This document shows positions 1-8,978 of a stretch of 48,118 nucleotides of DNA, piece by piece (the first letter of the stretch is position 1; every line of letters begins with the position of its first letter). The notes beneath the pieces were generated by a model. The model was not told the DNA's origin, made no database searches, and saw only the letters and a program-made list of their open reading frames with translations. The stretch spans positions 1-48,118 of the forward strand of contig JAFJUR010000002.1 in the NCBI GenBank assembly GCA_017859995.1, in the 5' to 3' direction. This DNA is from Holophagaceae bacterium (GTDB lineage Bacteria; Acidobacteriota; Holophagae; Holophagales; Holophagaceae). The position numbers and the translations under genes are program-made.

Positions 1-26
1 GTGGTCCATCTTCTCCCTACGGAATC

Positions 27-68
27 GGCTGGCGACAGCCACTCACCCCGGGACACCGGGTCAGGAGC
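27..68 (+). promoter_or_regulatory. Structured leader with a B12-box-like sequence upstream of the FadL gene
   Basis: The leader holds two small hairpins, GGCTG-gcga-CAGCC and CCCGG-gaca-CCGGG, followed by GGTCAGGAGCTCTGCC, which resembles the 3-prime box of cobalamin riboswitches (GAGTCAGGAGACCTGCC). The AGGAG in it is also the likely ribosome binding site, so the match may be chance. The 5-prime part of any riboswitch would lie outside the window, so this is only a weak suggestion. Confidence 0.18.
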
Positions 69-77
69 TCTGCCCCT

Positions 78-1493
78 ATGAGCCATCGTTCACGCCTCAC
101 CCTCACCGCCCTCGCCCTCGTCGCCGCCGGGGCCTTCGCCCCCCAGGCCCAGGCGAGCGGCTTCCAGCTCCGTGAACAGAGCCCCAGCAGCCAGGGCAAC
201 GCCTTCGCCGGCGTCAGCGCCGGGGGCAGCGACATCAGCTCGATGTTCTTCAACCCCGCGGCCATGAGCCTGTACTCCGACAACCAGTTCGTGATCGGCG
301 GCAGCTACATCGGCCTGAGCGCCAAGTTCTCGGATGGCAGCGCCTCCCGCACCCCCGTGCTGCTGGTGCTGCCCGGCCCGCAGAGCCCCTCCTCGCTGCC
401 CATCTCGGGGTCGCCCACCCACAAGAACGCCGCCATCTCCGCGGTGCTGCCCGAAGTGAACCTGATGTACAGCCTGAGCCGAGATCTGAAGGTCGGCTTC
501 TCCATCAACGTGCCCTTCGGCCTGACCACCGAATACGACGGCAACTGGATCGGCCGCTATCACGGCCTGAAGTCCGACCTGAAGACCATCGACCTCGCGC
601 CGAGCATCTCCTACCGGTTCAGCCCGAAGTTCTCCGCCGGCGTGGCCTTCGTGGCCCGGAAGGCCGATGCCGAGCTGACCAACGGCGTGGACTGGGGCAC
701 GGCCCTCACCCTGGCGACCAGCGGGTTCGGCGCGGCCATCGGCGGCGTCCCCGGGGGCTATGACGGCAAGGCCGGCCTGAAGGGCGACGGCTGGGGCTAC
801 GGCTTCAAGGCGGGCCTGATCTGGGAACCCACCCAGGCCCTGCGCATCGGCCTGGCCCACCAGGGCGCCATGGACATGACCCTGAAGGGCGACGCCACCT
901 TCGAGTTCCCCTCCGCCCTGCCGGCGGCGGGCCTCGCGGGCCTGCAGGCCAAGGGCTACAAGAATGGCAAGGGCAGCGCCGAGCTGAACCTGCCCGCCAC
1001 CTCCTCCCTGGGCGTGAACTACATCGTCAGCGACACCTTCTCCCTCCAGGGCGAGGCCGCGCTGTCCACCTGGTCGCGCTTCAAGGAACTCCGGGTGAAG
1101 TTCGAGACCGGCACGCCCACCGCGGCCGATTCCGTGACCGACGAGAACTGGAAGGACACCTGGTACTACTCCGTCGGCGGCACCTGGAAGCTGAACCAGG
1201 AATGGGCCGTCCGCGCCGGCGTGGCCTTCGATCAGGGCGCGGTGGACGACACCCATCGCACGCCCCGCATCCCCGACAACGACCGCAAGTGGATCTCCCT
1301 GGGCGCCACCTACACCCATTCCAAGAAGATCTCCATGGACTTCGGGTTCACGCGCATCTTCATCGCCGATGGCAAGGTGAACCTCTCTGCCGGCACGTCG
1401 CCCACGGACAACAACGCGACCCGCGGCAGCCTGAACGGCACCATCAAGGCGGCCATCATGATCTTCGCCGGCCAGCTGCGTTACAACTTCTAG
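78..1493 (+). CDS. fadL: FadL/TodX-family outer-membrane transport protein
   Basis: The 471-residue product is a probable outer-membrane beta-barrel that lets long-chain fatty acids or other hydrophobic compounds cross the outer membrane. It starts with a signal peptide (about residues 1-26, ending APQAQA). The mature protein opens with SGFQLREQS and a short NPAAMS segment, the hallmark N-terminal hatch of the OMPP1/FadL/TodX family. It ends in alternating strands and a terminal aromatic (RYNF), as expected for a barrel recognised by the BAM machinery. The length suits the family. AGGAG about ten bases upstream supports the start. A perfect terminator follows directly, so the gene ends its own transcript. 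A thiolase lies just across the terminator on the other strand, which fits fatty-acid use. The exact substrate cannot be read from sequence. Confidence 0.9.
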   Translation: MSHRSRLTLTALALVAAGAFAPQAQASGFQLREQSPSSQGNAFAGVSAGGSDISSMFFNPAAMSLYSDNQFVIGGSYIGLSAKFSDGSASRTPVLLVLPGPQSPSSLPISGSPTHKNAAISAVLPEVNLMYSLSRDLKVGFSINVPFGLTTEYDGNWIGRYHGLKSDLKTIDLAPSISYRFSPKFSAGVAFVARKADAELTNGVDWGTALTLATSGFGAAIGGVPGGYDGKAGLKGDGWGYGFKAGLIWEPTQALRIGLAHQGAMDMTLKGDATFEFPSALPAAGLAGLQAKGYKNGKGSAELNLPATSSLGVNYIVSDTFSLQGEAALSTWSRFKELRVKFETGTPTAADSVTDENWKDTWYYSVGGTWKLNQEWAVRAGVAFDQGAVDDTHRTPRIPDNDRKWISLGATYTHSKKISMDFGFTRIFIADGKVNLSAGTSPTDNNATRGSLNGTIKAAIMIFAGQLRYNF

Positions 1494-1510
1494 TCTGGCG
1501 ATCCGCCAAC

Positions 1511-1545
1511 AAAGGAAGGGCCCGGTTTGACCGGGCCCTTCCTTT
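1511..1545. terminator. Bidirectional intrinsic terminator between fadL and thiolase
   Basis: A perfect 15-bp inverted repeat, AAAGGAAGGGCCCGG with a TTTGA loop and its exact complement. The A-rich left and T-rich right flanks give a U-tract in both directions, so it can end both the fadL transcript and the convergent yggT-divIVA-thiolase transcript. Confidence 0.93.
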
Positions 1546-1562
1546 GTCTCCCGGACATGGCG

Positions 1563-2735
1563 CTAGACCCGCTCCACCGCCATGGCGATGGCGTTGCCGC
1601 CACCGAGGCAGAGGGCCGCCACGCCCCGCTGCTTGCCCTGGCGTTCCAGGGCGTGCAGGAGGGTGGCCATGACCCGCGCGCCGCTGGCTCCGATGGGGTG
1701 GCCCAGTGCGACGGCCCCGCCGTGCACGTTGATGCGGTCGGCGGACAGCTTCAGCTCGTTCATGGTGGCCACCAGCTGCACGGCGAAGGCCTCGTTGATC
1801 TCCCAGAGGTCCACGTCGCCCGTGGCCCAGCCGATCTCGGACAGGAGCTTGCGGATGGCCTCCACCGGGGCCATGAGCACCCACTCGGGGGCCAGGCCTG
1901 CGGTGGCCGTGCCCAGGATCCGGGCTTGGATGGGCAGGCCGTGGGCCTTGGCGTAGGCCTCGGTGCTGACCAGGGCCAGGGCGGCGCCGTCGTTCACGCT
2001 GGGCGCATTGCCGGCGGTGACGGTGCCATCCTTCTTGAAGGCGGGGCGGAGCTTCGAGAGGGATTCAAGCGAACAGTCCGCCCGGGGGCCCTCGTCGTCG
2101 CTGATGAGGACCTCCCCCTTCTTCCCGGGCACGGCGATCGGCACGATCTCGGCCTTGAAGGCGCCTGACTGCATGGCCGCGAGGGCCTTGCGGTGGCTCT
2201 CCACGGACCAGGCGTCCTGGGCCTCGCGGCCGACGCCGTACTTCGCGGCCACCAGCTCGCCGGTATGCCCCATGTGCTGGTCGGTCATGGCGCACCAGAG
2301 TCCGTCGAGGATCATGGCGTCCTTCGCCTCGGTGTGGCCCATGCGGGCCCCGGCCCGGAGCTTGGGCATGAGATAGGGCGCGTTGGACATGGACTCCATG
2401 CCTCCCGCGAGCACCACCTGATGGTCGCGCAAGCGCACAGCGTTGGCGGCCAGCTGGATGGCCTTCAGGCCGCTGCCGCACACCTTGTTGATCGTGAGGG
2501 CCGAGATGGTGTCGGGCAGGCCGCCGCGCAGGGCGGCCTGGCGCGCAGGGGCCTGGCCCACGCCGGCGCTCACCACGTTGCCGAGGATGGCCTCGGTGGG
2601 TTCAGCGCCAGGCACGGCCGCGAGGAGGGCCTTGATCACCTGGGCGGCCAGGTCCGGCGCCGCCAGGGGCGAGAGGCCGCCCTGGAACTTGCCGATGGGG
2701 CTGCGCAGGGTCTTGAGGATCACGGCGTGGGTCAT
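1563..2735 (-). CDS. Thiolase (acetyl-CoA C-acetyltransferase type)
   Basis: A 390-residue thiolase. These enzymes condense two acetyl-CoA to acetoacetyl-CoA, or in reverse cleave 3-ketoacyl-CoA. The nucleophilic cysteine is C86 in [17 protein letters not shown], the [10 protein letters not shown] histidine motif and the C-terminal CLGGGNA cysteine motif are all present. The ORF track begins 17 codons earlier, but ATG at 2735 (MTHAVILK) gives the family's normal N-terminus and has TGGAG just upstream. It is third in a minus-strand run after yggT and divIVA. Whether it works in beta-oxidation or acetoacetyl-CoA formation cannot be decided here; the neighbouring FadL porin favours a lipid role. 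Confidence 0.93.
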   Translation of the reverse strand: MTHAVILKTLRSPIGKFQGGLSPLAAPDLAAQVIKALLAAVPGAEPTEAILGNVVSAGVGQAPARQAALRGGLPDTISALTINKVCGSGLKAIQLAANAVRLRDHQVVLAGGMESMSNAPYLMPKLRAGARMGHTEAKDAMILDGLWCAMTDQHMGHTGELVAAKYGVGREAQDAWSVESHRKALAAMQSGAFKAEIVPIAVPGKKGEVLISDDEGPRADCSLESLSKLRPAFKKDGTVTAGNAPSVNDGAALALVSTEAYAKAHGLPIQARILGTATAGLAPEWVLMAPVEAIRKLLSEIGWATGDVDLWEINEAFAVQLVATMNELKLSADRINVHGGAVALGHPIGASGARVMATLLHALERQGKQRGVAALCLGGGNAIAMAVERV

Positions 2736-2782
2736 GGAAACTCCAAAAACGGCCAATGGTATCGCAGGGATCGACGTACAGC

Positions 2783-3331
2783 TCAACCCAAGGGACGGGG
2801 GCGCCGGGGAGGCTGGACAGGCTCGTCCAGCGAGGTCAGATCCAGATTCTCAAGGTTCAGGGTGGGCGGTGCCGCCATGTAGATGTCCGGGGCCTCCTCC
2901 TGCAGGTGGCGGCGGGTCCGGTCCATGAGGGCCTCGACCTCGCGGAGGAACTTCAGGCGTTCCATCTTCAGGCTGCGCAGCTGGACTTCGAGCTCCACCA
3001 CGTGCTGCTGGGCTTCGCGGATGATCTCCTCGGCCTTGTACTGGGCCTCGCGGACGATCAGCTCCTTCTCGCGGCCCGCGCCGTCCAGCACGTCCTCGCG
3101 GGTGCGCTGCGCCTGGAGCAGGGTTTCCCGGAAGATCCGGTCCTGGTCCTGGTATTGGCGGAGGCGCTCGCGGCTGTCGAGGATCTCCTCCTTGAGCTTC
3201 TGGTTCTCGGCGAGGAGTTCCTCCCACTCGCCGGCGATCTCGTGGAGGAAGGTGCGGACCTCGGATTCCTCGAGGCCCCGGAAGACCTTTTCGAACTCGC
3301 GACGCTGGATGTCGAGGGGGGTGTACTTCAT
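2783..3331 (-). CDS. divIVA: DivIVA-domain coiled-coil protein
   Basis: A 182-residue DivIVA/GpsB-like protein. These proteins assemble on curved or septal membrane and position division or envelope machinery. The N-terminus, [19 protein letters not shown], is the membrane-binding head of the family, and [10 protein letters not shown] is the conserved link. A long charged coiled coil follows (about residues 30-145), then a Pro-rich tail. The ORF track start lies 57 codons upstream inside yggT and is rejected; MKYTPLD at 3331 matches the family start exactly. It sits 17 bases downstream of yggT, a pairing also seen in Gram-positives and other phyla, which supports an envelope or division role. 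Confidence 0.88.
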   Translation of the reverse strand: MKYTPLDIQRREFEKVFRGLEESEVRTFLHEIAGEWEELLAENQKLKEEILDSRERLRQYQDQDRIFRETLLQAQRTREDVLDGAGREKELIVREAQYKAEEIIREAQQHVVELEVQLRSLKMERLKFLREVEALMDRTRRHLQEEAPDIYMAAPPTLNLENLDLTSLDEPVQPPRRPRPLG

Positions 3332-3348
3332 GGCAGGGCCTCTGTGGC

Positions 3349-3606
3349 TCAGGAGGTGAGGGCTCGCAGGAAGACGCGCTGGATGATCCCGAGGAGCACC
3401 ACGGCGATGAGGATGTCGAAGCTGAACCCTCCGACGGGCGGCACGAGGGCCCGGATCGGGTGCAGAACGGGTTCGGTGATGGTGTGCATCAGCCGGATCC
3501 ATCGGTTGCGTGGATCGATGGGGAACCAGGACAGGATCGCCACCGCCAGCAGGAGGTAGATGATCGCGTCAATGGCGTAGTATGCGAACTTGAAGAGAAG
3601 AGGCAT
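3349..3606 (-). CDS. YggT family small membrane protein
   Basis: An 85-residue protein with two hydrophobic segments (about residues 8-25 and 63-80) joined by a loop. The loop carries the family signature ILSWFPIDPRNRWIRLMHTI, then TEPVLHPIRALVPPVGGFSFDI. YggT proteins are inner-membrane proteins of uncertain role, linked to osmotic tolerance and often found beside division genes. It is the first gene of the yggT-divIVA-thiolase run and is divergent from bshA, 50 bases away. Confidence 0.88.
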   Translation of the reverse strand: MPLLFKFAYYAIDAIIYLLLAVAILSWFPIDPRNRWIRLMHTITEPVLHPIRALVPPVGGFSFDILIAVVLLGIIQRVFLRALTS

Positions 3607-3656
3607 GGGCAGGATCCCGGGAACCTGATCATCATAGCTGGGTGAGGACCCAATCC

Positions 3657-4766
3657 ATGCGCATCGGCATCTCCTGTTACAGCACCTTCGGCGGCTCGGG
3701 CGTCGTGGCCACGGAGGTCGGCAAGGCCCTGGCGGCCCGGGGCCACGAGGTGCACATTCTCAGCCCCAGCCTCCCGCCGCGTCTGGTGGGCTTCGAAGAC
3801 CGGATCAACTTCCACGAGGTGCGGGCCAGCCCGTACCCCCTCTTCGAGGACGCGCCCTATTCCATTGCCCTGGGCTCCAAGATGGCGGACGTGGCCGAGC
3901 ACCACGGCCTGGACATCCTCCACGCCCACTACGCCATCCCCCACACCATGGCGGCCCTCCTGGCCCGGATGGCCATCCCCAGCCTGAAGGTGGTGACCAC
4001 CCTCCACGGCACGGACATCACGGTGGTGGGCAGCGATCCCAGCTACCTTCCCATGGTGCGCATGGCCATTCGCGAAAGCGACGGAGTGACAGCCGTGTCC
4101 GAGTACCTGCGGGACGAGACCATCCGCACCTTCGGCGTGGAACGCCACATCGACGTGATTGGCAACTTCGTCGAGCCCCCGGGCCAGGAACGCCCGGACT
4201 GCCGGGCCTGGCTGGCGCCCAAGGCCGCCTTCGTGCTGACCCACATCTCCAACTTCCGCCCCGTGAAGCGGGTGATGGACGTGCTGCGGATCTTCGAGCG
4301 CGTCCGCAAGGAAGTCCCCGTGCGGCTGGTCATGGTAGGCGATGGTCCGGACCGCGTGGAGGCCGAGGCCTTCTGCCGCGAGCGGGGGTTCTCCGGGGAG
4401 GTTCGCTTTACCGGCAAGCAACTGGACATCGGCACTGTGCTGGCGTGCTCAGACCTCTTCCTGCTGCCCAGCGCCACCGAAAGTTTCGGCTTGGCCGCGC
4501 TGGAGGCCATGGGCCACCGGGTTCCGGTCATCGCGAGCCGGGTGGGCGGCATCCCGGAGGTGGTCCGGCATGGGGTGGACGGCTACCTCCAGGCGATGGG
4601 CGACGTGGACGCCATGGCCGCAGACGTCGTCAAGCTCCTGAAGGACGAGGACCTGCGGCTTTCCATGGGCGACGCGGCCCGGGAGCGGGCCCTGGGCACC
4701 TTCGCGGAAGGCCCCATCGTGGATCAGTACGAGGCGCTCTACCGGCGGGTGCTGGGCCAAGTCTGA
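3657..4766 (+). CDS. bshA: N-acetyl-alpha-D-glucosaminyl L-malate synthase (bacillithiol step 1)
   Basis: A 369-residue GT4 glycosyltransferase. BshA joins UDP-GlcNAc to L-malate, the first step of the low-molecular-weight thiol bacillithiol. The N-terminus MRIGISCYSTFGGSGVVATE is almost diagnostic of BshA. ASPYPLFEDAPY and the GT4 donor-site motif ATESFGLAALEAM (E-x7-E) are also present. The track begins five codons earlier at GTG; ATG at 3657 fits the family start and has GGTGAGG upstream. No bshB or bshC lies in the window, so the pathway must be completed elsewhere if it exists. A generic glycosyltransferase is the alternative but is unlikely given the N-terminus. Confidence 0.88.
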   Translation: MRIGISCYSTFGGSGVVATEVGKALAARGHEVHILSPSLPPRLVGFEDRINFHEVRASPYPLFEDAPYSIALGSKMADVAEHHGLDILHAHYAIPHTMAALLARMAIPSLKVVTTLHGTDITVVGSDPSYLPMVRMAIRESDGVTAVSEYLRDETIRTFGVERHIDVIGNFVEPPGQERPDCRAWLAPKAAFVLTHISNFRPVKRVMDVLRIFERVRKEVPVRLVMVGDGPDRVEAEAFCRERGFSGEVRFTGKQLDIGTVLACSDLFLLPSATESFGLAALEAMGHRVPVIASRVGGIPEVVRHGVDGYLQAMGDVDAMAADVVKLLKDEDLRLSMGDAARERALGTFAEGPIVDQYEALYRRVLGQV

Positions 4767-4846
4767 GGTTCGGGGAATGGCGACGACGGGCCTGGAGTCA
4801 GTTTCCAGGTGGTATCTGCCGAAGAGTGGGTCATGAAGGAGCATGC

Positions 4847-7399
4847 ATGAGAGGGTGGCGGAGCCTGCTGGCGTCCCTGGTGGCGGTGGCGGCGATGGCC
4901 TCGGAAGGCTGGCACCGGCCCTTCTCGGTCCTGGGCCCGGACCAAGGCCTGCCCACGGGGGCGATCACAAGCCTGACCCAGGACACGGACGGCTTCATCT
5001 GGGTGGGCACGGAAAGCGGCCTGCTGCGGTACGAGGGCGCCCTGTGCAGCCGGTGGACCCGGGATGAGGGCCTGCCGGCCGACTACGTGCACCGGGCCCT
5101 TGCCGATCCGGCGGGCGGCGTGTGGGTGGCGACCACCCGCGGAACCGCGCGAATCCGCGACGGCCGCATCGAGCTGGCCGTCCTCGGCAGGGACCCCGCG
5201 GCCCAGGCCCCCACGTCCATGGCCTTCGACGTGTCGGGACGCCTCTGGATCATCACCTCGAGGGGCATCTACGTTCAGCAGGACGGAGTCACGTTCAGCC
5301 GGCAATCCTGGACAGTGCCGGGCCGGATGCATGTCCTTTCCCCGGGACTGCGAGGCGAGATGCACCTGGGCACCGACCAGGGGTTGTACACCTTCCTGCC
5401 GGACGGCCGGATCCGCGCCTGGGGGCCGGCCCAGGGCCTGCCGCGCGAAGGCGTGTCCATCGTGGCGGAAGACGGAGCCGGGCGGATCTGGGCGGGAACC
5501 GGCCGCAGCCTCCGCATGAAGGCCCGCGAGGCGGAGCGCTTCTCGGATGAATCCGGCCGCTTGAAAGGAAGCCTCTCGCCGAACAGCCTCCCCTTCGTGG
5601 ACACTGACGGGTCCCTCTGGCTGCCCACCCAGGCCGGAGCGCTTCACGTGAACGGCGCGGCCACGGAATCGGTGGACGCCACGCTGGGCCTCCCCTTCCG
5701 CTGGGTCCGCACCGTGTTCCGCGACCGCGAAGGCACCCTCTGGGTGCTCGGCACCACCCTCGCGCGGCTACAGGGCGGCGGACGGGTGTGGAACCACTCC
5801 CTGGCCTCCAGCACCTCAGGCGAGGTGGTCTGGTCCATCACCCGGGACGCCAGCGGCCGGATGCTGGCCGCCACCGACGACGGCGCCATCCGCGTGAGCC
5901 CGGCCGGCCTCCAGCGCATCACGGGCACGGAGGGCCGGCGCATCAAGAACCTGGCGGTAGACCAGACGGGCCTCCTCTGGATGGTGAGCACCATCGGGCC
6001 CACGCTGTGGCTCCGTCCCGGCAGCACCCGCGCGGAGATCGCGCCCCTGGGCGACCTGGGCCACGCGGTGAACACCGTCATGATGGATTCGCGAGGGAAG
6101 CTCTGGCTGGGCCACACCCACGACGGCCTGCTCCGGTGGGATCCCGCCGGGCGGCGCCTGGTTCCGGAGCTGGGGCCTGCCCAGGCGGCCGGCAACGCCC
6201 TCGGCGTGTTCAGGGTGCGGGAGGATCGCCAGGGCCGGCTCTGGGCGGCCACCACCGCGGGCCTGTTCGTCCGCGAGGACAGCGGCGTCTGGCGGCTCTT
6301 CAACGAGGTCCAGGGACTGCCCGCCTCCGGGCTCTACGGCATGGCCTTCCTGCCAGACGGCACCGCCTGGCTGCACTTCCAGGAAGGCCAGGGCCTCATG
6401 CGGGTCCGGGTGGAGGGAGATCGCCTGAGCATCCTCGAGCGGCGCGTGAAGGGTCAGGGGCTGCGCTCCAACCTGGTCTATGCGGTCGAGGTGGACGACC
6501 GGGGCCGCACCTGGGCCACCACGGATGTGGGCCTCGATCGCCTGGATCCACCTCTTCATGTGGGTCGTCGGGAGGGCATGGTCAGCGAGGATTGCGCGAT
6601 CCTGGCCCTGCTCACCGAACAGGACCGAGTCTGGGTGGGCACCGCCGCAGGCCTGGTGCGGTACGAAGGCGGTCCCTCCGAGCCCCAGGGCGAGCTGCCC
6701 AGGGCGCACCTCCTGCAGGTGACGCAGGGCGAGCGGCGGCTCCAGCCCCCCTTCGACCACCTGAAGCCCATCCCCGCCGGGGAATCTTCGGTGGCCATCC
6801 GCGTCGCGGTGCCCAGCTACCGGAACGAGGGCCAGACGCGGATCCAGGTCCGACTCCTGGGACTGGAGGATGCCTGGCGCGACCTGGACGCTCCCCAGGC
6901 CCGCTATCCGGCGCTGCCGGGCGGGAGATACCAGTTCGAGGCCCGGGTGGTCAGCCCGGAAGGCGCCGTGGGTCCTGTCACCAGCCTGGCCTTCCAGGTG
7001 CGGCCTCCCTGGTGGCGGTCCTGGTGGATGGTCTCGCTCGAGGGCCTGGTGGCGGTGGCGGCGGTCATGCTCATCCTCTGGGCTCGGCTGCACGTGCTGG
7101 CACGCAGCAAGGCCGAGCTGGAGGCCCTGGTCGCCCGGCGCACGGATGAGCTGACGGCGCGGAACGAGGAACTGTCCCTGGCCCTCGGGAACGTGAAGCA
7201 GCTCTCAGGCCTTCTGCCGATCTGCGCCTGCTGCAAGAAGATCCGCGACGACAAGGGCTACTGGAACCAGCTGGAGCAGTACATCAGCGAGCATTCCGAC
7301 GTGGGCTTCTCGCACGGCATCTGCCCCGATTGCGTGGAAACCGTGTTCCCCGGGCGCACCGCCCGGCAGGCGGCCAAATCGCCGGCGGATCAAGCCTGA
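4847..7399 (+). CDS. Two-component-type beta-propeller sensor (Reg_prop/Y_Y_Y) without a kinase domain
   Basis: An 850-residue membrane protein. A signal peptide (about 1-20) precedes a long exported region with many short WVGT / LWAATTAG / IWAGTG repeats (about 30-650), typical of two-component regulator propellers. A Y_Y_Y-like Ig domain follows (about 655-720), then one membrane segment (about 727-748) and a short coiled coil. In place of a histidine kinase or GGDEF domain it ends in a compact Cys-rich tail: LSGLLPICACCKKIRDDKGYW and, further on, HGICPDC (C-x2-C and C-x2-C). That tail is familiar from the C-termini of PAS and response-regulator proteins. The ORF track begins 134 codons upstream inside bshA; ATG at 4847 has AAGGAG five bases upstream and begins the signal peptide. 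The output mechanism is unknown. Confidence 0.82.
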   Translation: MRGWRSLLASLVAVAAMASEGWHRPFSVLGPDQGLPTGAITSLTQDTDGFIWVGTESGLLRYEGALCSRWTRDEGLPADYVHRALADPAGGVWVATTRGTARIRDGRIELAVLGRDPAAQAPTSMAFDVSGRLWIITSRGIYVQQDGVTFSRQSWTVPGRMHVLSPGLRGEMHLGTDQGLYTFLPDGRIRAWGPAQGLPREGVSIVAEDGAGRIWAGTGRSLRMKAREAERFSDESGRLKGSLSPNSLPFVDTDGSLWLPTQAGALHVNGAATESVDATLGLPFRWVRTVFRDREGTLWVLGTTLARLQGGGRVWNHSLASSTSGEVVWSITRDASGRMLAATDDGAIRVSPAGLQRITGTEGRRIKNLAVDQTGLLWMVSTIGPTLWLRPGSTRAEIAPLGDLGHAVNTVMMDSRGKLWLGHTHDGLLRWDPAGRRLVPELGPAQAAGNALGVFRVREDRQGRLWAATTAGLFVREDSGVWRLFNEVQGLPASGLYGMAFLPDGTAWLHFQEGQGLMRVRVEGDRLSILERRVKGQGLRSNLVYAVEVDDRGRTWATTDVGLDRLDPPLHVGRREGMVSEDCAILALLTEQDRVWVGTAAGLVRYEGGPSEPQGELPRAHLLQVTQGERRLQPPFDHLKPIPAGESSVAIRVAVPSYRNEGQTRIQVRLLGLEDAWRDLDAPQARYPALPGGRYQFEARVVSPEGAVGPVTSLAFQVRPPWWRSWWMVSLEGLVAVAAVMLILWARLHVLARSKAELEALVARRTDELTARNEELSLALGNVKQLSGLLPICACCKKIRDDKGYWNQLEQYISEHSDVGFSHGICPDCVETVFPGRTARQAAKSPADQA

Positions 7400-7424
7400 G
7401 GGTTTCCGGAATGGGCCGAGACCT

Positions 7425-8954
7425 TCAGCACCGCACCTCGGCGTTCTTCCGGGCGTAGTAGTACCAGTTCAGAACGAGGCACACCACGTAGAACGCGGCG
7501 AACCCGTAGAGGGCGACCTCCACCTTGCCGGCGTCGACCTGGATCTTGAAGATGGCCGGAATGATGAAGGCGCCGTAGGCCGCGGCGGCGGAGGTCCAGC
7601 CCAGCACGGGGCCCGCGAGCTTCGGCTCGAAGATGAAAGGCACCATCTGGAAGGTGGACCCGTTGCCCAGGCCCGAGGCCACGAAGAGCAGGAGGAACAG
7701 CCCCAGGAACGGCAGGAAGTGGACTGCCGGATCCGGCGCCGCCTGGGCCAGCTTGACGAAGTGGGCCACCCCGAGGGCGCCGAGGATCATCAGGACCGTG
7801 GACCACTGGGTGACGCGGGAGCCGCGGAACTTGTCGGAGAGCAGCCCGCCGATGGGCCGCACGATGGAGCCGACCAGGGGTCCCAGGAAGGCGTAGGCCA
7901 GGGGGTTCGGGCTCTGGGGGTTCAGCACGCCCACGGGATAGCGGCCGAACACCACCTTGATGAGCAGGGGCAGGGCGGAGCTGAAACCGATGAAGCTGCC
8001 GAACGTCATGAGGTAGAGCACCGTCATGATCCAGGTGTGCTTCTTCGGGAAGATGGCGAACTGCGCCGTCAGGCCCGTCTTCACTTTCCCCGGCAGGAGC
8101 TTCATCAGGCCCAGGCAGACCAGGATGGTGAGCACCAGCACGCCCATCTGCGCCAGAAGGCCCAGCTTGAACCGCAGCAGCAAGATGACGCCCAGGGCGG
8201 TGGCCAGGAACCCGATGGCGTGAAGGCCGAGGATCTTCAGGAGGGCGAGGCCGGTGGGCTCGCAGTCCTGGCCCTCCCGGTTGTCCATGAGGAACCAGGC
8301 CAGGCCGGCGAGGATGACCAGGAAGGGCACCCAGACCAGGGCCCCGTTCTGCACCCAGAGCTGGCGCCCCGCGGCGCTCAGGTGGGGCGCGCCGGCCAGG
8401 GCGCCGAAGAGGGAGGTGCCCATGACGGTGGGCACGAGGATCTGCATGATGCTCACGCCGAGGTTGCCGATGCCCGCGTTGAGGCCCAGGGCGAGGCCCG
8501 CCAGGCGCTTGGGGAAGAAGCCGTTGATGTTGGCCATGGAGGAGGCGAAGTTGCCCCCGCCGATGCCGCTGAGGGCCGCCAGCACGGCGAAGGTGCCGAA
8601 GGAGGTGCCCTTGTCCTGCAGCGCGAGGCCGGCCCCGAGCGCGGGGGCGACGAGCAGGGCCGTGGTGAGGGCGATGGTGTTGCGACCGCCGGCCAGCCCC
8701 ACGAGGAAGGCGCTGGGGATGCGCAGGGTCGCGCCGCTGAGGCCCGCGATGCTGATCAGGGTGAAGAGCTGCGCGGCGGTGAAGGGAAAGCCCGCCTCCT
8801 TCATCCGCACGGTGAGCACGCTCCAGAACATCCAGATGCAGAAGGCCGACAGCAGCGCCGGCACCGACACGGCCAGGTTCCGCCAGGCCGTGAGGCTCCC
8901 GCCGGCCGCCCAGGCCTGCGGGTCTTCAGGATTCCAATCGGTGAGTTTGGCCAT
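7425..8954 (-). CDS. narK: NarK-family nitrate/nitrite MFS transporter (second of pair)
   Basis: A 509-residue, about 12-TM major facilitator of the nitrate/nitrite porter family. These import nitrate or exchange it for nitrite across the inner membrane. The nitrate signature is clear: GGGNFASSMANINGFFPKR followed by LALGLNAGIGNLGVS. GGAG upstream supports the ATG. It is the last gene of the nitrate module, 24 bases behind the other NarK. Adjacent, distinct NarK proteins are known elsewhere as a nitrate/proton symporter plus a nitrate/nitrite antiporter (NarK1/NarK2), and the same split is likely here. No terminator is visible in the 25 bases before the convergent sensor gene. Confidence 0.9.
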   Translation of the reverse strand: MAKLTDWNPEDPQAWAAGGSLTAWRNLAVSVPALLSAFCIWMFWSVLTVRMKEAGFPFTAAQLFTLISIAGLSGATLRIPSAFLVGLAGGRNTIALTTALLVAPALGAGLALQDKGTSFGTFAVLAALSGIGGGNFASSMANINGFFPKRLAGLALGLNAGIGNLGVSIMQILVPTVMGTSLFGALAGAPHLSAAGRQLWVQNGALVWVPFLVILAGLAWFLMDNREGQDCEPTGLALLKILGLHAIGFLATALGVILLLRFKLGLLAQMGVLVLTILVCLGLMKLLPGKVKTGLTAQFAIFPKKHTWIMTVLYLMTFGSFIGFSSALPLLIKVVFGRYPVGVLNPQSPNPLAYAFLGPLVGSIVRPIGGLLSDKFRGSRVTQWSTVLMILGALGVAHFVKLAQAAPDPAVHFLPFLGLFLLLFVASGLGNGSTFQMVPFIFEPKLAGPVLGWTSAAAAYGAFIIPAIFKIQVDAGKVEVALYGFAAFYVVCLVLNWYYYARKNAEVRC

Positions 8955-8978
8955 GGCATGCTCCAGGTGGGTATCGAA

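Noticed and set aside
90-1319. Long minus-strand ORF opposite fadL (409 aa), and similar long ORFs such as 7719-10559, 12149-14488, 17881-19650, 29155-31650, 38776-40809 and 46743-48017
   Set aside because: They are antisense shadows in high-GC DNA: His/Gly/Ala/Arg-rich, without recognisable domains, and fully overlapped by genes with clear family motifs.
4445-4846. Extension of the propeller sensor into bshA as given by the ORF track
   Set aside because: It overlaps bshA coding sequence and has low-complexity Arg/Gly content; the signal peptide and AAGGAG site put the start at 4847.
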